Shown: piece after piece, positions 46,701-56,662 of the stretch
How the letters are laid out: every line of letters starts with the position of its first letter
Position numbering within the stretch: position 1 is the stretch's first letter
NCBI GenBank assembly: GCA_016793465.1
Contig: JAEUJW010000090.1
Coordinates: 124,001 to 188,000 of the forward strand
Origin: Myxococcales bacterium
Lineage (GTDB): Bacteria > Myxococcota > Polyangia > Nannocystales > Nannocystaceae
Length of the DNA: 64,000 nt
Reading direction: 5' to 3'
Program-made: the position numbers and the translations under genes
The notes under the pieces: model-generated
Seen by the model: only the letters and a program-made list of their open reading frames with translations
Databases searched by the model: none
Told to the model about the DNA's origin: nothing

Positions 46701-47767
46701 CGGTCGTCGGGGTGGGTCTCGCGCAGCTTGTCCTGCATCGGCAGGCGCCAGCCGTCGCCCGGCATCGACTGATCGCCGAACGCGTAGGCGTAGCGACGGA
46801 CCTCCTCCGAGCGGTCGACGAACGGGATGAAGCCGCGGCAGTCCTGGTACTTGTCGCCGTCCGGGCTGCAGGTCCGGGCCTCCTCGAACGCGACCCGATC
46901 GCCGCCGTTGTCGGCGCCGTACTTGTACACGTTGACCGCGAGCTCGTAGTCACACGCGTCGCAGCAGGTGTCCGGGCCGCTCTGCGGGGTCGTGCACGCC
47001 TGCGACTGGCGGCGCGCGTCGGTCTCGCCGTCGTAGGTGTCGATGACCGCCGGCGCCAGCTTGCCGTCCTTGCCCTCGCGCTCGAGGATCGCCTTCAGCG
47101 GCCAGACCTTGCCGTCCTCGGCCTTGTAAGTGCCGTCACAGATCGCCGGGTCGGCGGTGTGATCGTAGGGCGTGCCCATCTTGGCGAGGTTCTCGATGCA
47201 CGCCAGGTTGGTCGAGCGCTCGATGGTGTCCGGCTTGGTCTGGGTCGCGCCCGGCCGGTAGTCGCCGTTGAACCGCGTGATCGGCCCCTCGAGGTGGACG
47301 ACGTGGGTCTTCCAGTCGAACACCTCGAGCAGCTGCGGGTTGGCCGGCTGCTTGCGCGTGAGCTCGACCGACTGCGGATCCAGCAGGTTGTTGAAGATGA
47401 ACTGCAGGCCCGAGTCGACCACCAGCGGCGAGACCTTGCAGAACTCCTCGACGCCGCGTCCGGCCTCGATCGCCTCGTCGGTCTCGATGCACGGGATGAC
47501 TTTCTCGACGAAGTACGAGCCCGACGTGATCTCGCCGGGGCAAGCGTCGCCGACGCACTCGGGGCCGAGCAGCTTGACGATCTTGCCGGCGTAGTTCACC
47601 CCCGCGATGCTCTGCAGGTAGAGGTTGTCCGGGTCGCAGACGCCGCAGTCGGGGTCGCTGACACACGAGGTCAGCGAGGCGGCGGCGAACACCGTGCCAA
47701 ACACACCGAGCACACCGGCGAGGCGCCAGCGGCGCGTTCCAAGGTTGAAGAGGGTGGTCGTTCGCAT
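43751..47767 (-). CDS. Large lipoprotein with thrombospondin type 3-like calcium repeats
   Basis: A 1338-residue lipoprotein (lipobox SLTSC about residue 30 from ATG 47767). The N-terminal 800 or so residues are Cys-rich with no recognised fold (CVSDPDCGVCDPDNLY; TCCDACDYELAVNVYK). The C-terminal part has about six Asp-rich thrombospondin type 3-type repeats (DMDEDGYGDIDDLCP, DTDKDGIGNPCDLC, DYDQDGIGDVCDNC, DTDNDGVGDICDTC, DQDFDGVGDKCDLC), known elsewhere to bind calcium, and ends with a (Asp-Thr)n and Gly/Thr tail. It is probably surface-exposed. It lies 68 bases downstream of an ExbD gene, which raises the question whether the ExbB/ExbD system acts on it. Confidence 0.85.
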   Translation of the reverse strand: MRTTTLFNLGTRRWRLAGVLGVFGTVFAAASLTSCVSDPDCGVCDPDNLYLQSIAGVNYAGKIVKLLGPECVGDACPGEITSGSYFVEKVIPCIETDEAIEAGRGVEEFCKVSPLVVDSGLQFIFNNLLDPQSVELTRKQPANPQLLEVFDWKTHVVHLEGPITRFNGDYRPGATQTKPDTIERSTNLACIENLAKMGTPYDHTADPAICDGTYKAEDGKVWPLKAILEREGKDGKLAPAVIDTYDGETDARRQSQACTTPQSGPDTCCDACDYELAVNVYKYGADNGGDRVAFEEARTCSPDGDKYQDCRGFIPFVDRSEEVRRYAYAFGDQSMPGDGWRLPMQDKLRETHPDDRPEGFEQKTVSCTQDADCTSDEAAGLDGMECVGVNAEGEACSQGDDCVDRKCVAEWFVDCRADTGTTGSQGYCVDVRWSGQGTAACFTNTKSYYVCESTETCADEVESNSRRQGAGSRFAYADSNTNGRIEAIEGCRDDKGNKTNAPCDPLNQASLLKSIDRYDRKETLPSATRNCICEEDYAEGCESVINDLCREDSDPAKKIRKDREGQYAMKFVTRNGGVIYDPAVKGVIMFPADLGLMTRSLVENCSAARASGAGGLSIKDGWRANDNGGELFANYDKAMCSSSTYRVLFNTPPENGDPIEYIKDKVGNALKGKSEYVLRTPDFHVIPGSGFPTDNLRIGACDDFEIRFSNKYDMSEVNLKKLQIWEITEPTSDKPSELISQVAGGIDCAENPDTDSGLPCLTVNVRDQEIGAVRVSIDTQKYGAAVLQSNHRYRLVVPGLDVPDNVYSGGEDAIRKYMFEDPDRYKAAFWDACGMPLITGMPPIDAETGKIKSGAKQRDNDFYYDFLIDDPKPKEDKEQDGVQFSCDNAPDFYNPLQEDMDEDGYGDIDDLCPSVPAENNMGDTDKDGIGNPCDLCTRLVANYNENAGNTPVYMQVRNIPVQQDYDQDGIGDVCDNCIVRGNCGGFGPSADGLRPAGIGDVVPFNDDDTCQIDVDDLPYVGDACAPDGVAIQDPGAAGPVGHLDTDDFDQDGIRNIDDFCPRIRIDEVVACTANEECAENSECTNDGVCNHVDTDNDGVGDICDTCPEKANNKQVLDGGMQEDDPDGDFVGNACETNSACYDNNDPRRLAFYSESANGQCCVMLFDEAATFFDPGYAKLDEDDPSVCTVMDPAVQLKLDCPEDQENVTCRKIPDSVANTPGVGRLPAGCSGIGEPLDLNSPGINGDSDKLHQYACLMPQFDQDFDGVGDKCDLCPYAFDPNNEFYKDQNNKLWPNIGKFCRGEYDPEKEQVTCEDLLGDTDTDTDTGGADTGGTGETG

Positions 47768-47835
47768 GGCGATGGTCCTACAGGGGCCCAAAGGGCCGAG
47801 ACGCACATTGTCAGGCCCTCACGGGCCGTCAGGCA

Positions 47836-48273
47836 CTATTCGAGGCTGGTGGGGGTCTTCTTGTCCTTGTTCTTCATGATGCCGAGGACATCGGCACCCG
47901 CGCGCTTGGCCAGGTCGAGGATCTCGACCGCGGTCCCGTACTTCGCGTCGTCGTCGAAGTTGACGAAGATGACCTTCTTGTCGCGGAACTTGAGCTGGTT
48001 CTCGAGCTGCTCGGGGAGCAGCGCCCGATCGACCGGCGTGCGGTTGAGGGTGACGGCGCCATCCTTGGTCAGGCCGAGCACCAGGTTCTCGTTGACCTGC
48101 TGCGGCTTCGGCCTGGTCTTGCTCTCCGGCGGCACCTTCACCGAGATCTCGGGCACGTTCTTCGGCAACATCACCATGAAAATGATGAGGAGGACCAGGC
48201 AAATGTCGACGAGAGGAGTGACGTTGATATCGGCTGCGGCTCCACCTTTGGAGCCTCCGGTTGACATGCCCAT
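47836..48273 (-). CDS. exbD: ExbD/TolR-family protein, copy 2
   Basis: A 145-residue protein with the ExbD/TolR plan: a short cytoplasmic start (MGMSTGGSKGGAAADINVTP), the conserved INVTPLVDICLVLLIIFMVM membrane helix with its essential Asp in PLVDI, then a periplasmic domain with a C-terminal LAKRAGADVLGI helix. ExbD/TolR works with ExbB/TolQ to use proton flow for energising TonB or TolA-type proteins. It is separated from the other exbD by 343 bases with a hairpin, so it is transcribed either by read-through or from its own promoter. It has no own exbB partner and must share it. Confidence 0.93.
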   Translation of the reverse strand: MGMSTGGSKGGAAADINVTPLVDICLVLLIIFMVMLPKNVPEISVKVPPESKTRPKPQQVNENLVLGLTKDGAVTLNRTPVDRALLPEQLENQLKFRDKKVIFVNFDDDAKYGTAVEILDLAKRAGADVLGIMKNKDKKTPTSLE

Positions 48274-48616
48274 GGGCGATGATCCTTTTGCGATGAGCCT
48301 ACGGCAGTTCCGCGCGAAGGTATAGGAAAAACAGCGGCCTTGGCACCTCTGGGAGGCTTCGTGTCGGGACCCCCCGGGGCCCGAGGACGGACCTCGGATC
48401 CTGCGATCGAGTGTCGCGCACCCCCACCCTCCGTGCCCAGGGACCCCGATCGGACGTCCGCCCGCTTCACGGACCCCCGGGACCTGAATTCACGGGCCTC
48501 CGGCGATCCTCCCGCCGGCCTCGACCGTACCCCGGAGAGCGAGGACCCAGAAAGCGAGAAAAGAGCCTCATGGGCTCTTTTCTCGGGCTTTTCGCGCCGT
48601 CTCCGCGGGCGGCGGG
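48274..48616 (-). other. Spacer between the two exbD genes, with hairpin
   Basis: No gene is seen in these 343 bases. A 13-bp perfect stem (48555-48567 with 48573-48585, CGAGAAAAGAGCC/GGCTCTTTTCTCG) lies 49 bases beyond the upstream exbD stop. The plus side is followed by GGCTTTTC; the minus side by CTTTCTGGG. It is a likely terminator or attenuator of the tonB-exbB-exbD transcript. The remaining 280 bases probably hold the promoter for the second exbD and the thrombospondin-repeat gene. An AT-richer stretch (GGTATAGGAAAAACAGC, about 48319-48335) lies in it. Confidence 0.6.
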
Positions 48617-49135
48617 TCAGGCGTTGTCGGGCAGCTGGACGACCAGGGCCACGTCCTGGATCTGGGCCCCGCTCGACGTGATCCACTCCATCACCGTCTT
48701 CACCTTGCCCCAATCCGTCTCCGTGTCGCCCTTCACGAAGAGGATCGGCCCCTTCATGTCGTTGGCCAGCGCCTTGCCGGCGGCGACCTTCAGGTCGCCC
48801 TCCAGGCGCTCGAGGAACAGGTCACGCTCGGTGTAGCGGTCGGTCTCGATCCAGGCGCCCTCGTCGTTGACCGACACGAACACCTGGTCGCCCTCCTTGT
48901 GCTGGGTCGCCGAGGCCAGCTTGGGCAGGTTGACCGCGACTCCGCGACCGAGCATCGGCGTGATCACCATGAAGATGATGAGCAGCACCAGGCACACGTC
49001 GACCAGCGGCGTCACGTTGATCTCGCTGTTGGTCGGCGCCGACTTCACGCCGTGATCCGACTTGTACGGGATGTGGCGGCGCCTCCCGTGCTTGGTGCCG
49101 CTGCTGCCGCCGCGGCGGTGCGTCCCCCCGGCCAT
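48617..49135 (-). CDS. exbD: ExbD/TolR-family protein, copy 1
   Basis: A 172-residue ExbD/TolR protein. A longer basic cytoplasmic start (HRRGGSSGTKHGRRRH) precedes the membrane helix INVTPLVDVCLVLLIIFMVI with the essential Asp, followed by the periplasmic domain (VAVNLPKLASATQHKEGDQ; ending VALVVQLPDNA). It is the component that follows ExbB immediately (one base between stop and start), so the two are translationally linked. The copy at 47836 is only distantly similar outside the helix, so the duplication is old. Confidence 0.94.
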   Translation of the reverse strand: MAGGTHRRGGSSGTKHGRRRHIPYKSDHGVKSAPTNSEINVTPLVDVCLVLLIIFMVITPMLGRGVAVNLPKLASATQHKEGDQVFVSVNDEGAWIETDRYTERDLFLERLEGDLKVAAGKALANDMKGPILFVKGDTETDWGKVKTVMEWITSSGAQIQDVALVVQLPDNA

Positions 49136-49136
49136 C

Positions 49137-49877
49137 CTAGTAGCGGCCTTCCTTCAGCACGTAGTCGATGAGCTCCGACGACACGTCGTTCATGTCGATC
49201 TGGAACGCCTCGACCCGACCGTTGAACAGGTTGAACGCGACCACCGAGGGGATCGCCACCATCAGACCGACGGCCGTGGCGATGAGCGCCTCGGAGATGC
49301 CGCCGGCGACCGAGGACAGGCCGCCGCCGCCGTCCGCCGAGATGCCCTGGAACGCGGAGATGATGCCGACCACCGTGCCGAACAGACCGACGAACACCGC
49401 GGTCGAGCCGACCGTCGCCAGGACCGTGAGGCCGCGCTTCAGGTTGGCCGTCTCGCGCTCCTTGGCCCGCTCGAGCTGGCGGTTGACCGCGTCGACCAGG
49501 TCGAAGTCGCCGACGTCCTCGGGACCTTCTTCGTTGAGGGCCTCCATGCCCTTCAGGTACTCGCCGAGGCCCTGACCGACCAGCTTGGCCAGCGGGCTGT
49601 CGCCGTGCTGCCCGGCGGCGGTGACCGCCTCCTGCAGCTTGCGCTCCTGCAGGAAGTTGCGCAGCAGCATGATGTAGCTGATCGACTGCCGCTTGGCGCG
49701 CGAGTAGGCCCGCGAGCGCTCGATCATGAGGGCGAGGCTGAGGAGGAACATCAGCAGAAGCAGCACCATCACGAACTTGGCGATGATGCCCATCTGCTCC
49801 CACATGCCTGCGAGAGAGAAGTCCGCGCCGGCGTTGGCCAGCAGGTTCGAGAATTCCAGGAGCTCCATGGTCGGCAT
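49137..49877 (-). CDS. exbB: ExbB/TolQ-family proton-channel protein
   Basis: A 246-residue protein of the MotA/TolQ/ExbB family with three membrane helices: MGIIAKFVMVLLLLMFLLSLAL near residue 30, then the pair LTVLATVGSTAVFVGLFGTVVGII and ALIATAVGLMVAIPSVVAFN. The conserved GLFGTVVGII and EALIATAVGL segments that line the proton path are intact. It forms the stator with ExbD and energises the TonB-like protein encoded just upstream in the operon. There is a spacer of 109 bases after the tonB-like stop containing AGGCCC-GTC-GGGCC, which may modulate the relative levels. Confidence 0.95.
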   Translation of the reverse strand: MPTMELLEFSNLLANAGADFSLAGMWEQMGIIAKFVMVLLLLMFLLSLALMIERSRAYSRAKRQSISYIMLLRNFLQERKLQEAVTAAGQHGDSPLAKLVGQGLGEYLKGMEALNEEGPEDVGDFDLVDAVNRQLERAKERETANLKRGLTVLATVGSTAVFVGLFGTVVGIISAFQGISADGGGGLSSVAGGISEALIATAVGLMVAIPSVVAFNLFNGRVEAFQIDMNDVSSELIDYVLKEGRY

Positions 49878-49986
49878 GGTTCGGGGGTTTCTTTCGGGTC
49901 AGGCCCGGCGTGGTTTGAGCAGTGGGTGGAAGGCCCGTCGGGCCGGAAAGGGTCAGGCCCCGGGGGGCTGAGAGAAAGGACGGGTG

Positions 49987-50784
<798 letters not shown>

Positions 50785-50786
50785 GC

Positions 50787-51863
50787 CTACTTCGCCCCTT
50801 TCTTCCCTTTACCCTTGCCCTTGTTCTTCGGGTCCTCGGGGGTGCCGGTCGCCAGCCCCGCGATCTCCGCCTCGATGAGCTTCTTCTGCTCAGCATCGGC
50901 GGCCTCCTCTTCGGGCGTCAAGGGCCGCGGCGGGACCAGGCAACACGGCCCCGTCGGCGGCTTGTCGAGCGGGCACTCGGGCTGCTTGTCGATGTCACAG
51001 ATGGCCTTCTGCTGGCGCCAAGCGGCCATCGTGTCCTCGCGGGCCAGCAGCCGGTTGAGGTTCTCCTGGGCCGTGTTCTGCAGCGGGTCGTCGCCGTACT
51101 TGCGCGCGAGCTGGCGCTGGGTAAAGGCGATCGAGCGGTAGGTGTACGCCTCGCGGAAGTTGCGGTCGATCGCCGAGGCCTTGTCGAGCAGGCCGATGAC
51201 CTGGTTGGCGATGTTGATGCGCTCGTCCTCGCTGAAGTTGGCGTTGTACTGCAGGCCGCTGTCGGGCTCGGGGTAGAGCTGCTCGAGCTTGCGGATCGCC
51301 AGGCTGAGGAACGCGCGCACGCTCTGCGGGAAGTCCTGCGTGCGCTTCTCGAACCACTGGTCGGCGTCCTTGGTGCGCCCGCACTTGTCGTACTGGCGGG
51401 CGATGACGCTGTACCAGCCCTCCTCCTTCGGCTCCGCGTTGTGCTTCTCCAGCCAGTAGCTCAGGAGGTCGTCGCAGCGCTCATCGGCGTCGAGCAGGGC
51501 CAGGCGGTGCTCGAGGTAAGCCTCCTGATCGCCGGGCGTCGCTCCGCCGCTGGTCTGCAGGCGGTCGAGCCAGGTCTTCAGGTCCGACAGGGCCATGTCG
51601 GTGTAGAGCTTGCGGTCGCCGACCTTGGTCGGCTCCTTCATCTTCAGGACGATGCTCTCGGCGGCGCAGGCCCGGTTCCAGAACACGGTGACGCCGTCGG
51701 GCTCTTTCTCGATGGCGGCGTCGTACTTGGCGATCGCATCCTTGTATTGCCCATCATGATAGAGGGTGTTGCCCTCTCGGATGAGATCGCGCGCTTGGAT
51801 CTTGGCACAGCCCGACACCCAGGTCAGGGCGCACGCGGCGACGACGGCGAGAATCGGACGCAT
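50787..51863 (-). CDS. TPR lipoprotein, first gene of the tonB-exbB-exbD cluster
   Basis: A 358-residue lipoprotein (lipobox WVSGC at about 15-19) with tetratricopeptide-type helices through most of the mature part: REGNTLYHDGQYKDAIAKYDAAIEKEPD at the start, AYTYRSIAFTQRQLARKYGDD later, and a Lys/Gly-rich tail (KNKGKGKGKKGAK). Two Cys cluster near the end (QPECPLDKPPTGPCCL). TPR lipoproteins often scaffold envelope complexes; this one is the first gene of a transcript with tonB and exbBD and may link the motor to its cargo. ATG 51863 is supported by the signal peptide. Confidence 0.85.
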   Translation of the reverse strand: MRPILAVVAACALTWVSGCAKIQARDLIREGNTLYHDGQYKDAIAKYDAAIEKEPDGVTVFWNRACAAESIVLKMKEPTKVGDRKLYTDMALSDLKTWLDRLQTSGGATPGDQEAYLEHRLALLDADERCDDLLSYWLEKHNAEPKEEGWYSVIARQYDKCGRTKDADQWFEKRTQDFPQSVRAFLSLAIRKLEQLYPEPDSGLQYNANFSEDERINIANQVIGLLDKASAIDRNFREAYTYRSIAFTQRQLARKYGDDPLQNTAQENLNRLLAREDTMAAWRQQKAICDIDKQPECPLDKPPTGPCCLVPPRPLTPEEEAADAEQKKLIEAEIAGLATGTPEDPKNKGKGKGKKGAK

Positions 51864-52255
51864 GGAGGGCGCCAGTGTACAGGGATGCCCGGCGCGAGTT
51901 CAAGACTGACCTGACCTGGTTTCGCCGCCCTGGCCGGTCTTTTGCCCGTGCGCCCCCTGCCCTCGCCCGCGGCCTCTCTGCCGCGGGTCCGTGCACGGGT
52001 GGCCGCTCCGGGCCTCAATTCCCGCCGTGCGCCCGGGTTCTCGTCCGCCTCGCGTCGTGGTCTTCGGCCCACCCGGGTCACCTCACGGGACGCTCGTCCG
52101 GGGCGCCCGACCCGCACGGCGCCGGTGATGCGTCGCGTCCGATGCGAGTCCGAATGAAGATCTCCCCGCGGCCCGATCACTGAACGCACGCCTCATGCCC
52201 GCCGTCGCGGGCCGCGTCACAGCCTGTCCCGAAGGCCAGGATCGAAGGCCGGCTA
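51864..52255 (+). other. 392-base gap without a gene
   Basis: Frames here are short and show no bias of a real gene. The TPR operon presumably starts from its right side, in the first 150 bases. Near the left end of efp-epmA a CCTGTCC-CGAA-GGCCAGG motif appears at 52223-52240, and a perfect CCTGGCC-CGAA-GGCCAGG stem at 52260-52277 overlaps the last codons of epmA. Confidence 0.5.
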
Positions 52256-53275
52256 TCAACCTGGCCCGAAGGCCAGGCTCACGTCGTCCAGGCGGACCCG
52301 CTGGCAGGCCAACATGACGAGGCGATCGAGCCCGAGGGCCACGCCGGCGCAGGCCGGCAGCCCCGGCGCCGCGAGGTCGGCGAGGAAGCCCTCGTCGAGC
52401 GGCAGGCGCTCGCGCCCGAGGGCCGCGCGCATGGCGTTGACGATCGCGAAGCGCCGCCGCTGCTCGTCGGCGTCGCGCAGCTCGCGGTAGCCGTTGGCCA
52501 GCTCGACCGCGCCGAAGTAGCTCTCGACGCGGCGGGCGATCGCCCGCCCGCCGTCCGCCTCGCACTCCGAGAGCGCCGCCAGGGCCTGCGGGAACGCCTC
52601 GAGGTGCACGCCCCCGGGCTGCCGCGCCAGCCACGGATCGAGGTAGCCGTCGGACCACACGCCGAACAGCGCGGTCCAGGCGGCCAGCCGTCGCACCTCC
52701 GGATCGTCGACCGCCGCCGGCCCGGGCTCGCGCGTGTGCTCGACCTGCGCGAGCAGCCGCGGCGCGGCCCGCAGCGCCCCGGCCAGCGCCGACGCGTCCT
52801 CGTCGCCGCGCAGCTGCACGCCGGTGGTCTCGGCGAACACGTCGAGGAAGTCGACGCGCCGCCACCGACTCGGCGCGCGCGCCTCGGCCCCCGCGGCCGC
52901 GAACACGGCGGCGACCACCGCCTCGACGTCGGACTCGATCGCCTGCAGGTCGCGCTCGACGCGGTACCACTCGAGCAGGTGAAACTCCTCGCTGTGGCGC
53001 TCGCCGATCTCGCCGCCGCGGAATACGTGGGCGACCTGGAAGATCGACCCGCTGCCGCGGCACAGGAGGCGCTTCATGGCCAGCTCGGGGCTGGTCGCAA
53101 GGTACTTGCCGGCGCTGGCGATCGGCTCGATGTACGGCTCGATCGCGGGCGCGTCGACCCGCACCCGCGTGCTGACCTCGCACAGACCCGCCCCGCGCAG
53201 CACCCCGCGGACGGCGGCGAACACCGCGTCCCACAGCCGGACCCGCTCGGGCCAGGCCAGCGGCACGCGCAGCAT
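52256..53275 (-). CDS. epmA: EF-P lysine ligase EpmA (GenX/PoxA-like)
   Basis: A 339-residue class II aminoacyl-tRNA-synthetase-like enzyme without an anticodon-binding domain, the form that attaches (R)-beta-lysine to a Lys of elongation factor P. Motif 2 is FRGGEIGERHSEEFHLLEWY and motif 3 is GVALGLDRLVMLAC at the C-terminus, both close to EpmA and lysyl-tRNA synthetase. It overlaps the efp stop (TGATG), so efp and epmA are translated together. The lysine 2,3-aminomutase EpmB that makes beta-lysine is not in the window; either it lies elsewhere or this enzyme uses another substrate. The last six codons carry a perfect CCTGGCC...GGCCAGG palindrome. Confidence 0.93.
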   Translation of the reverse strand: MLRVPLAWPERVRLWDAVFAAVRGVLRGAGLCEVSTRVRVDAPAIEPYIEPIASAGKYLATSPELAMKRLLCRGSGSIFQVAHVFRGGEIGERHSEEFHLLEWYRVERDLQAIESDVEAVVAAVFAAAGAEARAPSRWRRVDFLDVFAETTGVQLRGDEDASALAGALRAAPRLLAQVEHTREPGPAAVDDPEVRRLAAWTALFGVWSDGYLDPWLARQPGGVHLEAFPQALAALSECEADGGRAIARRVESYFGAVELANGYRELRDADEQRRRFAIVNAMRAALGRERLPLDEGFLADLAAPGLPACAGVALGLDRLVMLACQRVRLDDVSLAFGPG

Positions 53276-53835
53276 CAGGTGTTGACGCGCTCGACGTACT
53301 CGCCGGTGCGCGTGTCGACCTTGACCTTCTCGCCTTCCTTGACGAACAGCGGGACCTGCAGCTTGTAGCCGGTCTGCAGCGTGGCCATCTTGGTCGGGTT
53401 GTTGGCCGAGTCGCCCTTCACGCCGGGCTCGGCCTCGACGATGGTGAGCACGATGTGGCTCGGGAGGGTCACGCCGACCGGGCGGTTGTTGTAGAACAGC
53501 ACGTCGACCTCGAGCTGGTCGAGCAGGAAGTTGCTGTCGTCGCCGATGAGATCGGCGGAGATGGCGACCTGCTCGTAGCTCTCGTTGTCCATGAACGTGT
53601 AGCCGTTGCCGTCGGCGAACAGATACTGCATGCGCTTCGACTCGACGTTGGCCGCCTCGAGCTTCTCGCCCGAGCGCCAGGTCCGATCGATCGTCGCGCC
53701 GGTGATCATGTTCTTCAGGCGGCACTTGTAGAGCCCCTGACCCTTGCCCGGCTTCACGAATTGGAAGTCAGTGACCACGTACGGGTGGCCGTCCATCTGC
53801 AGTTTGGCGTTCTTGCGGAGCTCGGAGACATCCAT
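53275..53835 (-). CDS. efp: Elongation factor P
   Basis: A 186-residue three-domain tRNA-mimic that rescues ribosomes stalled at poly-proline. The loop bearing the modified lysine reads VKPGKGQGLYKCR, with the target Lys at about residue 31, as in species whose EF-P is beta-lysylated. Other markers are RTWRSGEKLEAANVE and TGEYVERVN at the C-terminus. The ATG at 53835 (MDVSELRKNAKLQMD) gives the standard length; 40 more residues upstream in frame are not family sequence. Many proteins in this window contain poly-Pro runs (TonB-like spacer, TamA linker), so strong EF-P dependence is expected. Confidence 0.96.
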   Translation of the reverse strand: MDVSELRKNAKLQMDGHPYVVTDFQFVKPGKGQGLYKCRLKNMITGATIDRTWRSGEKLEAANVESKRMQYLFADGNGYTFMDNESYEQVAISADLIGDDSNFLLDQLEVDVLFYNNRPVGVTLPSHIVLTIVEAEPGVKGDSANNPTKMATLQTGYKLQVPLFVKEGEKVKVDTRTGEYVERVNT

Positions 53836-54179
53836 GGGCGTTTCGTGGCCTCGGGGGGGCCCAGTGCCTAAGCTTTCGCGCCCTCCGGTGTCAACGGGAT
53901 CTCGTTCGCGCGAACTCTCGCGAGGGAGATCACCCCGGGCCGCGCGCCCCCGCACCGCGGTTCGCGCGCTCCCGCGCTGATTTTCCCATTGCAGCGCGCG
54001 GAGCGGGTCTGCAACGAATTCCCGCCCATTTGCCGCTTGGTTCCAGGAGATATTTCCTCATTTTTATACGGTGAACGTCGTTTGTTCAGGCCTGAGAAAA
54101 CCGGCGCAAAACCAATGACGCGTGCCCAGGGTTGTGGCAGAGTGCCGCCGCAGCTTTCCACCAAAGCTGACCGGGAAAA
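53836..54179. promoter_or_regulatory. Divergent promoter region between efp-epmA and the cysteine operon
   Basis: This 344-base spacer contains the most AT-rich stretch of the window (around 54045-54105: ATATTTCCTCATTTTTATAC and following bases), a typical place for promoters of both directions. The Rrf2 regulator's operon begins at its right end and could be autoregulated here. No -35/-10 hexamers are claimed, because several AT-rich options exist. Confidence 0.5.
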
Positions 54180-54598
54180 ATGCAACTCTCGACCAAGGCT
54201 CGTTACGGTCTGCGCGCTCTTTGCCATGTGGCCCACCGGGGATATGCCAGTGCCCACGTGATCGCCGAACAGCAGGCGATTCCATCGCGCTATCTGGAGG
54301 AAATCATCGGCGAGCTGCGCAAAGCCGGGTTTGTGGTGGGCAAACGTGGGCCACGCGGCGGTTACAAGCTCGCGCGACCCGCCGCCGACATCGCCGTCGC
54401 CGAGGTGCTGCAGGCGTTGTCGACGCCGACCAACGGCGGCCCGTCGACGGGCGACCCGCAGGACGAGATCACGCGGATGGTCGAGCGCTCGGTCGACGCC
54501 CGCTTCGAAGCCGCGGTCGGTCAGCTCAGCCTGGAGCAGCTCCTGGGCGAGGCGCGGGAGAACCACCGCCGCCGCGGCGCCGACCTCCTGATCGCCTG

Positions 54599-54599
<1 letters not shown>
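54180..54599 (+). CDS. Rrf2-family transcriptional regulator, CymR-like (no Fe-S cysteines)
   Basis: A 139-residue regulator of the Rrf2 family. The winged helix is typical: MQLSTKARYGLRAL, IPSRYLEEIIGELRKAGFV (recognition helix), KRGPRGGYKLARPAADI (wing). Unlike IscR and NsrR it has only one Cys (residue 15) and lacks the three cluster cysteines after the wing, so it cannot bind an iron-sulfur cluster that way. In B. subtilis the cluster-free relative CymR represses cysteine genes in complex with CysK, and here a CysK-like gene follows with a TGATG overlap. It probably senses cysteine status through that partner and controls this operon (inference). Confidence 0.9.
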
Positions 54600-55650
<1,051 letters not shown>

Positions 55651-55654
<4 letters not shown>

Positions 55655-56322
55655 GCTCCGGCGGCCACTACCTCGTGCTCGGCGCCGGCGGCCTCGGCTG
55701 CCCTGCCCTGCTCGGCCTGCTCGCCGCCGGCGCCGACGCCATCACGATCGTCGATCACGACGTCGTCGAGGACCACAACCTCCAGCGCCAGGTGCTCTAC
55801 ACCGTCGGCGACGTCGGCATGGCCAAGGTCGACGCCGCCGCCATGCGCCTGCGGTCGCGCGCTCCGCACATCAAAATAAAGCCGCTGCGCCTGCGGCTCG
55901 ACGCCCAGACCCTCGGTCCACTGCTCGCGGATCAGCCGCCCGGCACCGTCGCCCTCGAGTGCACCGACGGACCTGGCCTGAAGTTCCTGGTCAATGACGC
56001 CTGTCTCGAGCGCCACATCCCGCTCGTCGTCGGCGGGGCCCAGCGCTGGCGCGGGCAGGCGCAGACGGTCGTCCGCGGGCAGGCGTGCCTGCGCTGCGTG
56101 TTCGAGGCCCCGCCGCCGGCCGAGCTCGCCGAGCCGTGCAGCGCCGTCGGGGTCATGGGCGCGGCCGTCGGCCTGCTCGGCTTCCTCGTCGCCCACCTCG
56201 CGGTCGACCTGCGCGGCGGCGGCACCGGCGGCCTGTGGGCGATCGACACGCGCACGCTGGTCCCGCAGCAGCTCCGCCCGCGGCCGCGCCCGGACTGTCC
56301 CGCGTGCGGCGACCGCACGTGA
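55651..56322 (+). CDS. E1-like ThiF/MoeB/HesA-family adenylating enzyme
   Basis: A 223-residue minimal E1-like enzyme that adenylates the C-terminal Gly of a ubiquitin-like sulfur carrier. GAGGLG at 11-16 binds ATP, NLQRQ has the conserved Arg near 46, and ECTDG (Asp 106) matches the catalytic Asp of MoeB. Zinc-type pairs are CLRC (146/149) and CPAC (216/219), with an extra Cys at 163 (EPCSAVGV). It lacks the rhodanese domain found in MoeZ, so the sulfur source must be elsewhere. It starts with GTG overlapping the cysK stop. The next gene is the sulfur carrier, its obvious substrate. Confidence 0.9.
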
Positions 56323-56365
56323 GCTTGCGATCGCCCCGGGCCGCCTCGTATCCTGGGACCCGGCA

Positions 56366-56638
56366 ATGGCAACGATCCGGATCCCCACACCCCTTCGCAA
56401 GTACACCCAGGGCCAGGAAGAGCTGTCGGTCGACGGCGCGACCGTCGGCGAGCTGATCGCCGGCCTCGAGAAGAGCGCCCCCGGCATCCGCGAGCGCATC
56501 TGCGACGACGCCGGCAAGGTCCGCCGGTTCGTCAACATCTTCGTCGGCGACGAGGACATCCGCTTCCTCGAGAACCTCGACACCCCGGTCAAGCCGGGCG
56601 ACGAGGTCAGCATCATCCCCGCGATCGCCGGCGGCTGA
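56366..56638 (+). CDS. cysO: MoaD/ThiS/CysO-type small sulfur carrier protein
   Basis: A 90-residue beta-grasp protein ending in Gly-Gly (IIPAIAGG), the tail that is adenylated and converted to a thiocarboxylate. The MoaD/ThiS pattern is clear: IRIPTPLRKYTQGQEELSVD, TVGELIAGLE, VNIFVGDEDIRFL, VKPGDEVSIIPAIAGG. In Mycobacterium tuberculosis CysO carries sulfur for cysteine synthesis with CysM and the peptidase Mec, and all three types of gene are neighbours here. It is preceded by a ThiF-like E1 (43-base gap) and followed by the CysM-like gene (24-base gap). Confidence 0.9.
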   Translation: MATIRIPTPLRKYTQGQEELSVDGATVGELIAGLEKSAPGIRERICDDAGKVRRFVNIFVGDEDIRFLENLDTPVKPGDEVSIIPAIAGG

Positions 56639-56662
56639 GCGCTCCACCCCGGTGACGTCCGT

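Noticed and set aside
44015..48325. 1436-codon plus-strand frame opposite the thrombospondin-repeat gene
   Set aside because: It is Val/Ala/Asp-rich from reading Asp codons in reverse and has no start context.
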